Shown in pieces: positions 45,801 through 53,703 of a stretch of 64,000 nucleotides of DNA. The DNA is taken from the IMG/VR virus record IMGVR_UViG_3300042460_000724, positions 46,306 to 110,305 of that record. One strand, given 5' to 3'. Every line of letters starts with the position of its first letter. Position 1 is the stretch's first letter. This DNA is from a virus. The notes beneath the pieces are model-generated. The model saw nothing but the letters and a program-made list of their open reading frames with translations. It ran no database searches and was not told where the DNA came from. The translations under genes were made by a program, and so were the position numbers.

Positions 45801-47749
45801 CCTAATCTAAATTGCAATGTTCCCTGAAATGTTCCTATAAACATTCCAGAAGTAGAAGAGCCTTGTGTACTAACAAAACCTGCTGATAAACTACTTGCGG
45901 TAACATAAACCCATGCTTCTATTGTAAAATTTCCACTAGCAGTTAACGCGGCACTACTAGGAGTATTCAAATAATCCCCAGTACCATCAAAGTATCCACT
46001 ACCATATGTACTATAACTACTATTTGGTACAAAGGGGTCAAAAGAACTAATTGATGTATTACCCGCAACTGCCAATGTAAGGTTGTTTGTGCTGTTGTCA
46101 ATAAACCTATTAGATTGGCAAGTAAGAAGTGATGTTCCAGATACTGCTGTCAATGGCGTGGTGCTTGGAGTAAAACTAGATGTGTAAAGAGCCGTACCTT
46201 TTACCAATCGCAAATTGCTGATGTTTCCATTAAAGTAAAAAGTGTCTGTGCGATTTGCACCAACAGCAACTGGATAACTTGTGCTTGTTGCACCCCATGA
46301 AGTTGAGTAAGAAGCTGTAGCGACCTGAGCTCCATTGACGAACATATATAGAGTGTCATTGTCTCTAACACACGCAATGTGATACCAAGCTCCAATAGCC
46401 CAAGTTTGTGATGTACTAAGAATTGTAGTACCAGATCCAGTTGCTTGCCATAATAAAGTAGAGCTAGTAACAATAAATCTGAAAGGCTGACACTCATTGA
46501 TGCTTAATAAAGTATGGTTTCCAGAAAGAGTACTTGCAGAAAACCAACATTCAAAAGTTAATGTTTTTGTTGATGAGAAATCAAATGCTGATGCGCCGGC
46601 CGATGTAGAAAGATAATCCCCGCTGCCATCAAAGTAATTACTATAATATCCAGGCGTATACGGATTAAAATTATTTGGCTTTGTATCACCATTAATTGTT
46701 ACCGCAAAATTATTTGTACTAGCATCATCTACAAATGTTGTACTTGCTCCCGGTATCAATAATGTATTGTACTCAAAGAATATATCATTCGATACACCTA
46801 TAACCCAATTGATAGTTATAGATGATAACTCACTTGTTGTATTAGCAGTAGCTGTTAATAACGAACTACTATTTGCTTCTACCGTTGGTGTTCCTGATAT
46901 GTTTGCACCAGTTAAACTCAATCCAGTTGGTAACGCATTAGCAGTATATGTAATCCCTGAGCCAACAGCACTAGTTGCGCTTAGTGTTACATTGGATATA
47001 GCACTATTAGTTGTACTAGTATAAGTTGTTCCATTGGCTGGACTAGCCCATGTTACTACATCAGGATTAATAGTTAAACTAAAACTACGATTTGTATCTT
47101 GTAATTCAGCATCTGTTGCTCTAACAGTAAATGTATATGTAGTTGGGCTAGATAATAATTGACTTGTACCAGTAATTGTTCCATTACTGTTAAAAGTTGC
47201 TCCAGGTGGTATTGAACCACTAAACAAACTATATGTTATTGGAACGTCACCGGTAGCAGTAACTGATTGATTAAAACTTGCTGTTTCGTATACATTTCCT
47301 AAACTACCGGCAGCAGTTGTCCAATTTGGTGTACCACTATATTGTATACCCGGGATAGCAATTGCTGTTCCACCATCAGTGTTTATCACATACAATACAT
47401 AACTACCTGTAGCATTAGCAGGACTTGTAAATGTAATAGTTGTAGAACTTACAACTGATACTACACCCACTGCACTGCCGTTAATCAATACACTTGCACC
47501 GGCAAGAAATCCACTGCCTGTTAGTGTAATAGTTTGTCCACCTGCAGGATCGGCTGCGGTGTCATCACCTGGATAAGTAATAGTAGATACTTTTGGAGTG
47601 ACAATTGTTGCTCCGGTAACTGTAGTATTACCTAAGACTAAATCATTTTGTATGTATACATCATCAAACTGATTAGTTGCATTACCTAAACTTGTGTTTG
47701 CCGGGGGGTTAAAGATATTTTGATTTTTTACCTGATAATAATCTGCCAT
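42887..47749 (-). CDS. IPT/Ig/LamG-like multidomain adhesin (second copy)
   Basis: A 1620-residue paralogue of the protein at 25244-29890. The N-terminus differs (MADYYQVKNQNIFNPPANTS, then a short fibre-like DDVYIQNDLVLGN segment). The IPT/TIG domain (DPAGGQTITLTGSGFLAGAS), two Ig-like domains and six LamG-like modules follow in the same order, ending in the same DDFRITKGYARYT...AFPIY tail. The fifth LamG module is degenerate at its opening (GGSTNSDNTG instead of GYFDGTGD). LamG modules show FDFSSTKTLTFECWFSA, W-x-H-I-A-x-V-R and YNGxIxxxRxVKGTAVYTxxF blocks. A multivalent glycan- or protein-binding role on the virion is inferred. Confidence 0.82.
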   Translation of the reverse strand: MADYYQVKNQNIFNPPANTSLGNATNQFDDVYIQNDLVLGNTTVTGATIVTPKVSTITYPGDDTAADPAGGQTITLTGSGFLAGASVLINGSAVGVVSVVSSTTITFTSPANATGSYVLYVINTDGGTAIAIPGIQYSGTPNWTTAAGSLGNVYETASFNQSVTATGDVPITYSLFSGSIPPGATFNSNGTITGTSQLLSSPTTYTFTVRATDAELQDTNRSFSLTINPDVVTWASPANGTTYTSTTNSAISNVTLSATSAVGSGITYTANALPTGLSLTGANISGTPTVEANSSSLLTATANTTSELSSITINWVIGVSNDIFFEYNTLLIPGASTTFVDDASTNNFAVTINGDTKPNNFNPYTPGYYSNYFDGSGDYLSTSAGASAFDFSSTKTLTFECWFSASTLSGNHTLLSINECQPFRFIVTSSTLLWQATGSGTTILSTSQTWAIGAWYHIACVRDNDTLYMFVNGAQVATASYSTSWGATSTSYPVAVGANRTDTFYFNGNISNLRLVKGTALYTSSFTPSTTPLTAVSGTSLLTCQSNRFIDNSTNNLTLAVAGNTSISSFDPFVPNSSYSTYGSGYFDGTGDYLNTPSSAALTASGNFTIEAWVYVTASSLSAGFVSTQGSSTSGMFIGTFQGTLQFRLGTDGAAFDIYDSVALTTNVWIHVAGVRSGNTLTLYKNGVSVGSIGSVNNTAVNTVAVMGRYYTDYNGFYANGYISDARLVVGTAVYTANFTPPTAPLTAISGTSLLTLQNNQSVNNNVFLDNSTNNFPVTYVGKATQGTFSPYGGNWSNYFDGTGDYLTTPITASGPLDLGSGSWTVEAWVMYTGSSLTSGYRNFLTFCNNSGYPYLQFGTKTGTGYVFAEEGTQSSVPWSVAGTTLLTSNVWHHIATVRNGNNIYLYLDGVLQGSVAYSGTIQTFAKVQIGSLTYNGSVIQDWTGYISNARIVKGTAVYTSAFTPSTTPLTPITNTSLLTCADSRFIDDSINNYTITKVGDTSVQRFSPFNPSSLTPTSYSGYFDGTGDVLNITGAAGPEGTQDFTWESWWYFTNLGGQYPRIFEANTASGFQIYSDSGTFGVASNGGAIIVSYNISALTNQWLHLCVTRSGSAMRLFVNGVLRAYSALGGTNFASSTAWRVFSEGGGPIGYLSNMRVVRGSVVAGYVTASTTTGTTIFTPPTSPLTAISGTSLLTCQSPTFIDNSTNNFPITTAGNSQPTIQNPFGFTSATTQGYTVSTIGGSTNSDNTGIIYSNIASPIAGTTTNWTMEAWVYFNSFGSSNWIFGLGNNTGGNTPYVELRVSSNTTVRFAESSTVTTIWAIETAYTFTASQWYHFAATRSGNTIRLFINGVQIGSTTYGSAIQSGLKPFTQGILFGGGGARSDGVNGYITDTRMIAGTALYTSNFVPPSQPLTAIQNTSWLINGTSAGVYDAAMMTTMETIDGAKLSTAVSKFGGSSMSFDGTNDQIQTPIIQPFGTGNLTIEFWIYPLDTASRYIFSFGEGWSPADGVSLIQYNGNYAFTCGSAGGANAGQAVEINGWHHIAIVRNGTAVNFYYDGISKSSGTDSTNLTASKLDIGYAFTGGSWGPFYGYMDDFRITKGYARYTANFTPPTTAFPIY

Positions 47750-47759
47750 TTTCTATACC

Positions 47760-48797
47760 TTAAACGTTTGTTAATATCCAACCTTGGGCAGCATTATAAT
47801 ATACTAATGTAAATGCTGAACGGTTTGTTGTTACTGTCATATCTGATGCTGTTCCTTGAATGTTGCCACCATTTCTTCCAACTGTAATTGCGTGTACATT
47901 TGCATTACCAGTACCATCAATGATACCAACTTCAGTACCCAATGAAGGACTACTTGGAAGTGTAATTGTTATGTTAGAAGTATCTGTGTTAACTATATAT
48001 TTTGTGTTTGCTGTTGCAGATGTATTTGCGGTAACATCTACATAAGTGTATCCGCCGCTTCCACCACCGCCGCTTCCTAAATTAAATGTCATTACCTCAA
48101 TAGATGCGCCATTAGCCGGTGCACTACTTAATGTGACATTTGCTCCAGAAACAGTATATGCTGAATGTAATTGACTTACGCCGTCAACGTTAATAATTGT
48201 ATAATTTTCTGATGTTGGTGCGTTTGTTAAAGTAAAGACTGTTTGAACACCATTGCCGGCAAAGGTGTCAAGTACTATATTAGATCCGGCTGTTGATGCT
48301 AATATCCAACTTAAATTGCCAGAACCGTCAGTGCTTAATATATATCCGTTTGCACCGCCCGCAATATGCAGATTGCCCACAGCACCTAAAGTTACATTTG
48401 CACCACTTAGGGATACATTACCTGTTATGTTTGCTGTACCGGATATATTTGCGCCAGTACCGGTAATAGTCATTACATTGGCATTACCAACTGCACTAAA
48501 TGTGATATTTCCGTTTGCTGTAGCAATATTTACATTACTATTACCATTACTGATATTGCTTGTTGAGCCTCCTCCGGACTGTGCAGTCCAAGATAAGTTA
48601 CCCAATCCATCAGTGCTCAGTACATATGTGTTAGAGCCACCGGTAATCTTTATATTACCAACTGCACCTAAATTCGCTGAATTTGTGACACTAATATTTC
48701 CAAGGAAGTAATTTGCCTGTACGTTTGCATTGGCCGAGTGCAATGATATATTGCCGGTCGTGAGGCCGTTCTTTACGTTAAAATATTTAAATGACAC
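47760..48797 (-). CDS. Short tail-fibre protein with distinct C-terminal beta domain
   Basis: A 345-residue fibre beginning with a GTG codon at 48797-48795 in the frame (M)SFKYFNVKNGLTTGNISLHS. No in-frame ATG fits the conserved start, which matches the paralogue MTTKYFNVKQGITTGNILLD downstream of the next promoter. A GGAAC sequence lies just above the GTG. The middle has the usual repeats. The last ~95 residues form a separate domain, TYVDVTANTSATANTKYIVN to AFTLVYYNAAQGWILTNV, of a type seen as the tip of short phage fibres. A GATAAATA late box sits 32 bases above. Confidence 0.75.
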   Translation of the reverse strand: MSFKYFNVKNGLTTGNISLHSANANVQANYFLGNISVTNSANLGAVGNIKITGGSNTYVLSTDGLGNLSWTAQSGGGSTSNISNGNSNVNIATANGNITFSAVGNANVMTITGTGANISGTANITGNVSLSGANVTLGAVGNLHIAGGANGYILSTDGSGNLSWILASTAGSNIVLDTFAGNGVQTVFTLTNAPTSENYTIINVDGVSQLHSAYTVSGANVTLSSAPANGASIEVMTFNLGSGGGGSGGYTYVDVTANTSATANTKYIVNTDTSNITITLPSSPSLGTEVGIIDGTGNANVHAITVGRNGGNIQGTASDMTVTTNRSAFTLVYYNAAQGWILTNV

Positions 48798-48829
48798 AGT
48801 TCCATATTCCCTGTTTACGAATTATACTA

Positions 48830-48837
48830 TATTTATC
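48830..48837 (-). promoter_or_regulatory. T4-like late promoter (GATAAATA)
   Basis: GATAAATA on the minus strand, 32 bases above the GTG start of the 345-residue fibre. A small CCCC/GGGG hairpin (48837-48851) lies directly upstream, after the previous gene's stop, without a U-run. Confidence 0.6.
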
Positions 48838-48862
48838 CCCCGATTAAAGGGGATAATTTTCA

Positions 48863-51800
48863 TTAAGTGTTAATGTAAGTACTTACCATATTTACTTTTA
48901 AGTTAGCACTAGTTCCAGATGCATACAATGATACATTTCCAGATACTCCATTAATATTACTTGATAGTTCAATGATATCAGAAGTAACATTACTACAAAT
49001 ACTACCATAAATTGTTATATAAGCTGTAGTACCATCATGTATCAATAATGTTTCAACAGATTGGTATCCATCATCACCTGACGCACTGATAATATACTTT
49101 GCTGTTCTAAATGTGCTTGGGGAGAACTGATCTACAACTGTGTTTGAAGTTACTGATACATTACTACGATTACTTGTTAAACCACCGTTGTACGCAACAT
49201 AATTAGCTGTTACATTACCACTTACAGCTAAACTTGTCAATGTACCAACACTAGTAATATTTGGCTGTGCCGCTGTTGTTACCGTACCTGCTTTACCTGC
49301 AGTTTCTACGTTTAAGTTAGCAACTTGTGTAGTAGATGTTACAGTAAACGGTGCAGTACCTGTCGTTACGTTAGAAGTTAATGTAGTGGTAGTAATATTA
49401 CCTGACGCAAACAAGAATTCTGTACCCAAATTACCTGTATTTGCATTACCGGTAGCATTTAATGTACCTGCTATATTTGCACCAGTCGAGGTAACTACTA
49501 ATGTAGTATTTCCACCCGATACAGTATTAACATTGCCATTTGCAGTTGGAATACTTACATTACTTGTACCATTAGCTATCGAAGATGTATCGACATTGGC
49601 CCAAGATAATGTTCCAGATCCATTTGTTTGTAGATATTGTCCATTAGAACCGCCTGTGATATGTACATTAGCTACTGGACCTAATGCAACATTACTTGCA
49701 GATGTAAAATCAATAGTACTATTAGCAGTTAATCCAGCAAGTGTACCAACACTAGTAATATTTGGCTGACTTGCAGTTGTTAATGTGCCGGTTAAAGTTG
49801 TAGCAGAAATGTTATTAGCACCAGAAATATTTCCACCAGATGCTAATGTTATATTGGCTGAGTGTAAGTTACCTGATATGTTTGCATAGCCTGCAATATT
49901 TGCGCCAGTTCCAGTAATAACCAATGTGGTATTACCTGTAGCAGTAAGATTAATATTACCATTACTACTTGGAATATCAACATTACTATTGCCATTGCTG
50001 ATCCCTGTACCAGATGGTACAGCTGCCCAAGATAATGTTCCTGAACCATTTGTTTGTAAATAGTATCCATTAGTACCGCCGGTAATAGTAACATTACCTA
50101 CTGGTCCTAAATTACTTGTACCAGTAACTGCTAACGTTCCTACATTAGCTGAGCCAGCAGTACTTATATTACCACCAGATATATTACCAGTTACACTTAA
50201 GCTTGTTAGTGTTCCAACTGAAGTAATATTGGGTTGTGCATTAGTTGTTAAATTACCAGTTAAGGTGTTAGCAGAAATATTGTTTGCTCCGGAAATATTA
50301 CCACCTGAACCACCTGTCGTTATATTCCCTGCAGTTAGATTTCCAGTAACTGATAAATTACCTAATGTACCAACACTAGTTAATGATGAATTAACAATAG
50401 TACCGGCTAATGTAGTACCGGTTAAATTAGCGGCATTGGCTGTTATAGCTGTATTACTTGCGGCTGTTAATTGACCTTGACCATTAACTGTAAATGTTGC
50501 TACTGCATCACCTCCACCATATGAACCGGCAGTTACTGCAGTGTTACTAATACTAAATTGTGTTCCATTTAACGTTAAACCAGTACCAGCAGTATACGCA
50601 CCAGCACCTGAGAACTGTACCCAATATACCGGACTTGTTCCAACTGTAGTGACTGGATCTGTCATTACCCAACCAGTGTTGTCGTACAATGTACCTGCAG
50701 TAACGAATGTGAAATCACCTCCTGCCATTTCAGCCGGAGTATTAAAGTCTGCTGAACGTGTTAATACTGTACTGCTTGTAACATCATATATACCGTTATC
50801 TGCTGTAGATACCTCATTCTTAACTAGAACACGCATACCAACCGACAATGTAACGCCGTCAATAGTTGTGTATGTTCCTGTTGTTGTCAATGTTGCACCA
50901 ACACCGCTTGTACCGTTATTATATGTAACAGTACCGCCTGAGATACTTGCTAATGTAGTTTGTGTTGCCGCATTACAACTATCGTGTGTATGTAATCCTT
51001 GAGCAACATCATCAACGTATTGCTTAGTTGCCGCATCAGCTGGATTAACTGGAGTAGCAAGACTTACAATGTTGAAACTGTTTAGAGTAACATTGCCACC
51101 AAAACTACCTGTTCCGGTTGCAATTAAGTTTGTTGTACCTAAGTTACCAACGTTAGCATTACCGGTTGCATTTAATGCGACGGTAGTTAAATTACCAACG
51201 TTAGCGTTGCCACTTACAATTAATGATGATAGTGTACCTACACTGGTAATATTTGGTTGAGCGTTAGTTGTTACTGTATCTGCAGTTGTTGCAGATCCAG
51301 CAGTTGTTGCAAAGGTTGCATTAGCAACAGTACCAGTAACATTTGCACCTGCGATATTTGATAATCCACCGCCATTACCTGTAAATAGTCCGGTGTTAGC
51401 AGTAAATGCGGATGCGGTAACTGTTCCACTAACATCTAAGTTTGATAATGTGCCAACACTAGTAATATTTGGTTGAGCATTAGTTGTTACTGTACCGGCT
51501 GTAGTTGCTGTATTAGCTGTTCCGTAGAAGTTACCAATAAAGTAATTAGCAGATGCCGCATTACCTAAATTAGCGTTGTCAGTAGATAAATTGCCTGTAA
51601 CTGTTAATACGTTTGATGTTTTATTGAATGTGAAAGCATTACCGCCACCAATATTACCACCATCATTAAACAATACACTAGTGTTAGAACCACCAACGCT
51701 AACGTTACCACTAAAGTTACCACTAAAGTTACCACTAAAGTTAGTAGCAGTTAATGTGCCAGTAGCATTAATATTACCATTAATCATTACTATGTTAGAT

Positions 51801-52213
51801 GTAGCATTACCTACTGTTAAACTAGTTAAATTACCAACGCTAGTAATATTTGGTTGACTTGAACTTGTAGCGTCAAATACACCATGGAAGAAATTAGCTG
51901 TTGCTAAATTACCTAAATTAGCATTACCCGATGATATATTACCAGTAACTGATAAATCTGTTAGTGTGCCAACTGAAGTAATATTAGGTTGTGCATTTGT
52001 ATACACTGTTCCGGCAACTAAAGCATTGCCTACTTGGCCAGAGACATTTGCACCTGCTATATTACTTAAATTATTACCTGAACCAATAAAGAAATTAGCG
52101 GTAAGAGCGTTACCTAAATTAGCATTATTTGCCGTAATATTGCCGGTTATTCCATCTAGTAATATATTACCAGTTGTAATACCTTGTTTTACATTAAAAT
52201 ATTTTGTAGTCAT
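48863..52213 (-). CDS. Repeat-rich tail-fibre protein with conserved C-terminal tip domain
   Basis: An 1116-residue fibre. The N-terminal MTTKYFNVKQGITTGNILLD belongs to the FN-x-x-x-G anchor class. Repeats such as GNISSGNANLGNLATANFF and AQPNITSVGTLSSL make the shaft. The shared DAATKQYVDDVAQGL module lies at about residues 376-557. The last ~95 residues are a beta domain (NTVVDQFSPSTFRTAKYIIS, DDGYQSVETLLIHDGTTAYI, TIYGSICS) that recurs at the end of the next gene upstream. The two adjacent genes with matching tips suggest duplication or exchange of tip domains. An AAAAGGATT ribosome site is present. Confidence 0.8.
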   Translation of the reverse strand: MTTKYFNVKQGITTGNILLDGITGNITANNANLGNALTANFFIGSGNNLSNIAGANVSGQVGNALVAGTVYTNAQPNITSVGTLTDLSVTGNISSGNANLGNLATANFFHGVFDATSSSQPNITSVGNLTSLTVGNATSNIVMINGNINATGTLTATNFSGNFSGNFSGNVSVGGSNTSVLFNDGGNIGGGNAFTFNKTSNVLTVTGNLSTDNANLGNAASANYFIGNFYGTANTATTAGTVTTNAQPNITSVGTLSNLDVSGTVTASAFTANTGLFTGNGGGLSNIAGANVTGTVANATFATTAGSATTADTVTTNAQPNITSVGTLSSLIVSGNANVGNLTTVALNATGNANVGNLGTTNLIATGTGSFGGNVTLNSFNIVSLATPVNPADAATKQYVDDVAQGLHTHDSCNAATQTTLASISGGTVTYNNGTSGVGATLTTTGTYTTIDGVTLSVGMRVLVKNEVSTADNGIYDVTSSTVLTRSADFNTPAEMAGGDFTFVTAGTLYDNTGWVMTDPVTTVGTSPVYWVQFSGAGAYTAGTGLTLNGTQFSISNTAVTAGSYGGGDAVATFTVNGQGQLTAASNTAITANAANLTGTTLAGTIVNSSLTSVGTLGNLSVTGNLTAGNITTGGSGGNISGANNISANTLTGNLTTNAQPNITSVGTLTSLSVTGNISGGNISTAGSANVGTLAVTGTSNLGPVGNVTITGGTNGYYLQTNGSGTLSWAAVPSGTGISNGNSNVDIPSSNGNINLTATGNTTLVITGTGANIAGYANISGNLHSANITLASGGNISGANNISATTLTGTLTTASQPNITSVGTLAGLTANSTIDFTSASNVALGPVANVHITGGSNGQYLQTNGSGTLSWANVDTSSIANGTSNVSIPTANGNVNTVSGGNTTLVVTSTGANIAGTLNATGNANTGNLGTEFLFASGNITTTTLTSNVTTGTAPFTVTSTTQVANLNVETAGKAGTVTTAAQPNITSVGTLTSLAVSGNVTANYVAYNGGLTSNRSNVSVTSNTVVDQFSPSTFRTAKYIISASGDDGYQSVETLLIHDGTTAYITIYGSICSNVTSDIIELSSNINGVSGNVSLYASGTSANLKVNMVSTYINT
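50543..51087 (-). repeat. Shared ~180-residue fibre module, copy 3
   Basis: The variant with GLHTHDSCNAATQTTLASI and GVTLSVGMRVLVKNE. It is closer to copy 4 than to copies 1 and 2. Confidence 0.8.
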
Positions 52214-52224
52214 TTTTAATCCTT

Positions 52225-53685
52225 TTAATCTGCTACGTAAACGCCCAATAAATTCACCGTTGTGTTAGCTGTACCAGTTGTGGCTAGCAACCTAACATTT
52301 CCGGAAACTATATCTGTAGATAATACTATAATGTCTAGACCTATAGTAGACAAGCTACCATATATAGTCACATAACTATTAGCATTATCATGAATCAATA
52401 ATACTTCAACAGCCTGATATCCATCATCGCTATTGACTCTCATTGTGTATTTAGCTGACCTGTACTTATTAACCGAAAAGCTGTCAACTACTGTGCTTGT
52501 TGTAACATTTATTGGGGTTCTGTTACTATAAACATCACTTACTTTTAAGTTGGTGATAGTCGCTGTGGACTGCACTACCAAATTACCTGTTGTGCTAATA
52601 TTATTAGCAATTAAATTACCACGGGCGGTTACATTTCCAGCAATACTTCCTAATGTAATATTGGCTAATAATCCAATGTTAATATTATCTATCGCACTAG
52701 TAAAAATACCAGCACTATTGCCTACGACAGTAATTACCCCGGTATCTAATGTTATTGTACCTGCAGTAGAAGTTATATTTCCAGTAATATTAGCATTTCC
52801 ACTAGCAATTACATCTCCAAGTATGTTAACATTAGTTTTATTAATTGTTGTAACTATATTGCTATTACCCGAGCCACCTACTACAAATTTAATTGACGTA
52901 TTGTTTTTGACCGTTCCCATTACTAGGTTACCACCAACATTGCCACGAACATACAAATATCCGTCATCTGCTGACAATGCGTTACCTAATGAGTTTAACT
53001 GGGCGCCATCCCAGGTACTACCCGCAATGCCCATATTAATATAGTTTGTGGTGCTATTCCCGTTATCTGCTGTTAATACTATATCGGTGCTAGCGGATGA
53101 CCCAGTATTAATATTTTGAAAATTGACTTGGGCCGCGCTATTTAAGTTACCGGTATATTGTGCTATCGTGTTTGGTACTGCAGTAAATCCAGTGACACCT
53201 ACTTGAAGTGCATTTTTACCATTAGTAGTATTACCATAAAACACACCACTAACTGCAGTTGCATTATAAGTTGAAAAAGTATTAGTTGTTATATCAAATG
53301 TAAGATTTGCGGATGCACCGAATGCATTAGCATTGTTAAATTGAATTTGAGTGTTAGTGCCAGCTGGTGATCCACCTAAATCCCAAGCAGTGCCGTTTGC
53401 ATATAATAAATGATCAGTTAATATATTTCCTGCAGAGACATTACCTGTTAATGATAATGCAGAAGATGTTCCAGGGTACGCAGTAGTTTGATCAGTATTG
53501 TCCGGAAATACAATATTCCCGGTACTATCAAAAATCCAAATACTATTACCATTATCAGAAACTATATCAACATCTATATAAGAGCTAATCTTTGATGTAA
53601 AGACGTTGCCAGAGGTATCTATCACCTCGGTAAGTTGATCACCTACCGAGAATCCGTTTATAGAATTAAACCACTTTATTGCCAT
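52225..53685 (-). CDS. Tail-fibre protein with conserved C-terminal tip domain
   Basis: A 486-residue fibre. The anchor MAIKWFNSINGFSVGDQLTE is the FN-x-x-x-G-F-S-V-G type shared with the 1218- and 317-residue fibres. A short middle region includes TNTQIQFNNANAFGASANLT, also found in the 1218-residue fibre, and HLLYANGTAWDLGG. The C-terminal ~95 residues (TSTVVDSFSVNKYRSAKYTM, DDGYQAVEVLLIHDNANSYV, TIYGSLS) match the tip of the gene that follows in the transcript. The ribosome site is weak (AAGGGT about 15 bases upstream). It is probably the same kind of trimeric fibre with a shorter shaft. Confidence 0.8.
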   Translation of the reverse strand: MAIKWFNSINGFSVGDQLTEVIDTSGNVFTSKISSYIDVDIVSDNGNSIWIFDSTGNIVFPDNTDQTTAYPGTSSALSLTGNVSAGNILTDHLLYANGTAWDLGGSPAGTNTQIQFNNANAFGASANLTFDITTNTFSTYNATAVSGVFYGNTTNGKNALQVGVTGFTAVPNTIAQYTGNLNSAAQVNFQNINTGSSASTDIVLTADNGNSTTNYINMGIAGSTWDGAQLNSLGNALSADDGYLYVRGNVGGNLVMGTVKNNTSIKFVVGGSGNSNIVTTINKTNVNILGDVIASGNANITGNITSTAGTITLDTGVITVVGNSAGIFTSAIDNINIGLLANITLGSIAGNVTARGNLIANNISTTGNLVVQSTATITNLKVSDVYSNRTPINVTTSTVVDSFSVNKYRSAKYTMRVNSDDGYQAVEVLLIHDNANSYVTIYGSLSTIGLDIIVLSTDIVSGNVRLLATTGTANTTVNLLGVYVAD

Positions 53686-53703
53686 ATAATATGTAAAGTA
53701 CCC

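Noticed and set aside
48837-48851. CCCC/GGGG hairpin as a terminator after the 1116-residue fibre
   Set aside because: The stem is only four pairs with no U-run after it on the minus strand; it is at most a weak structure above the promoter.
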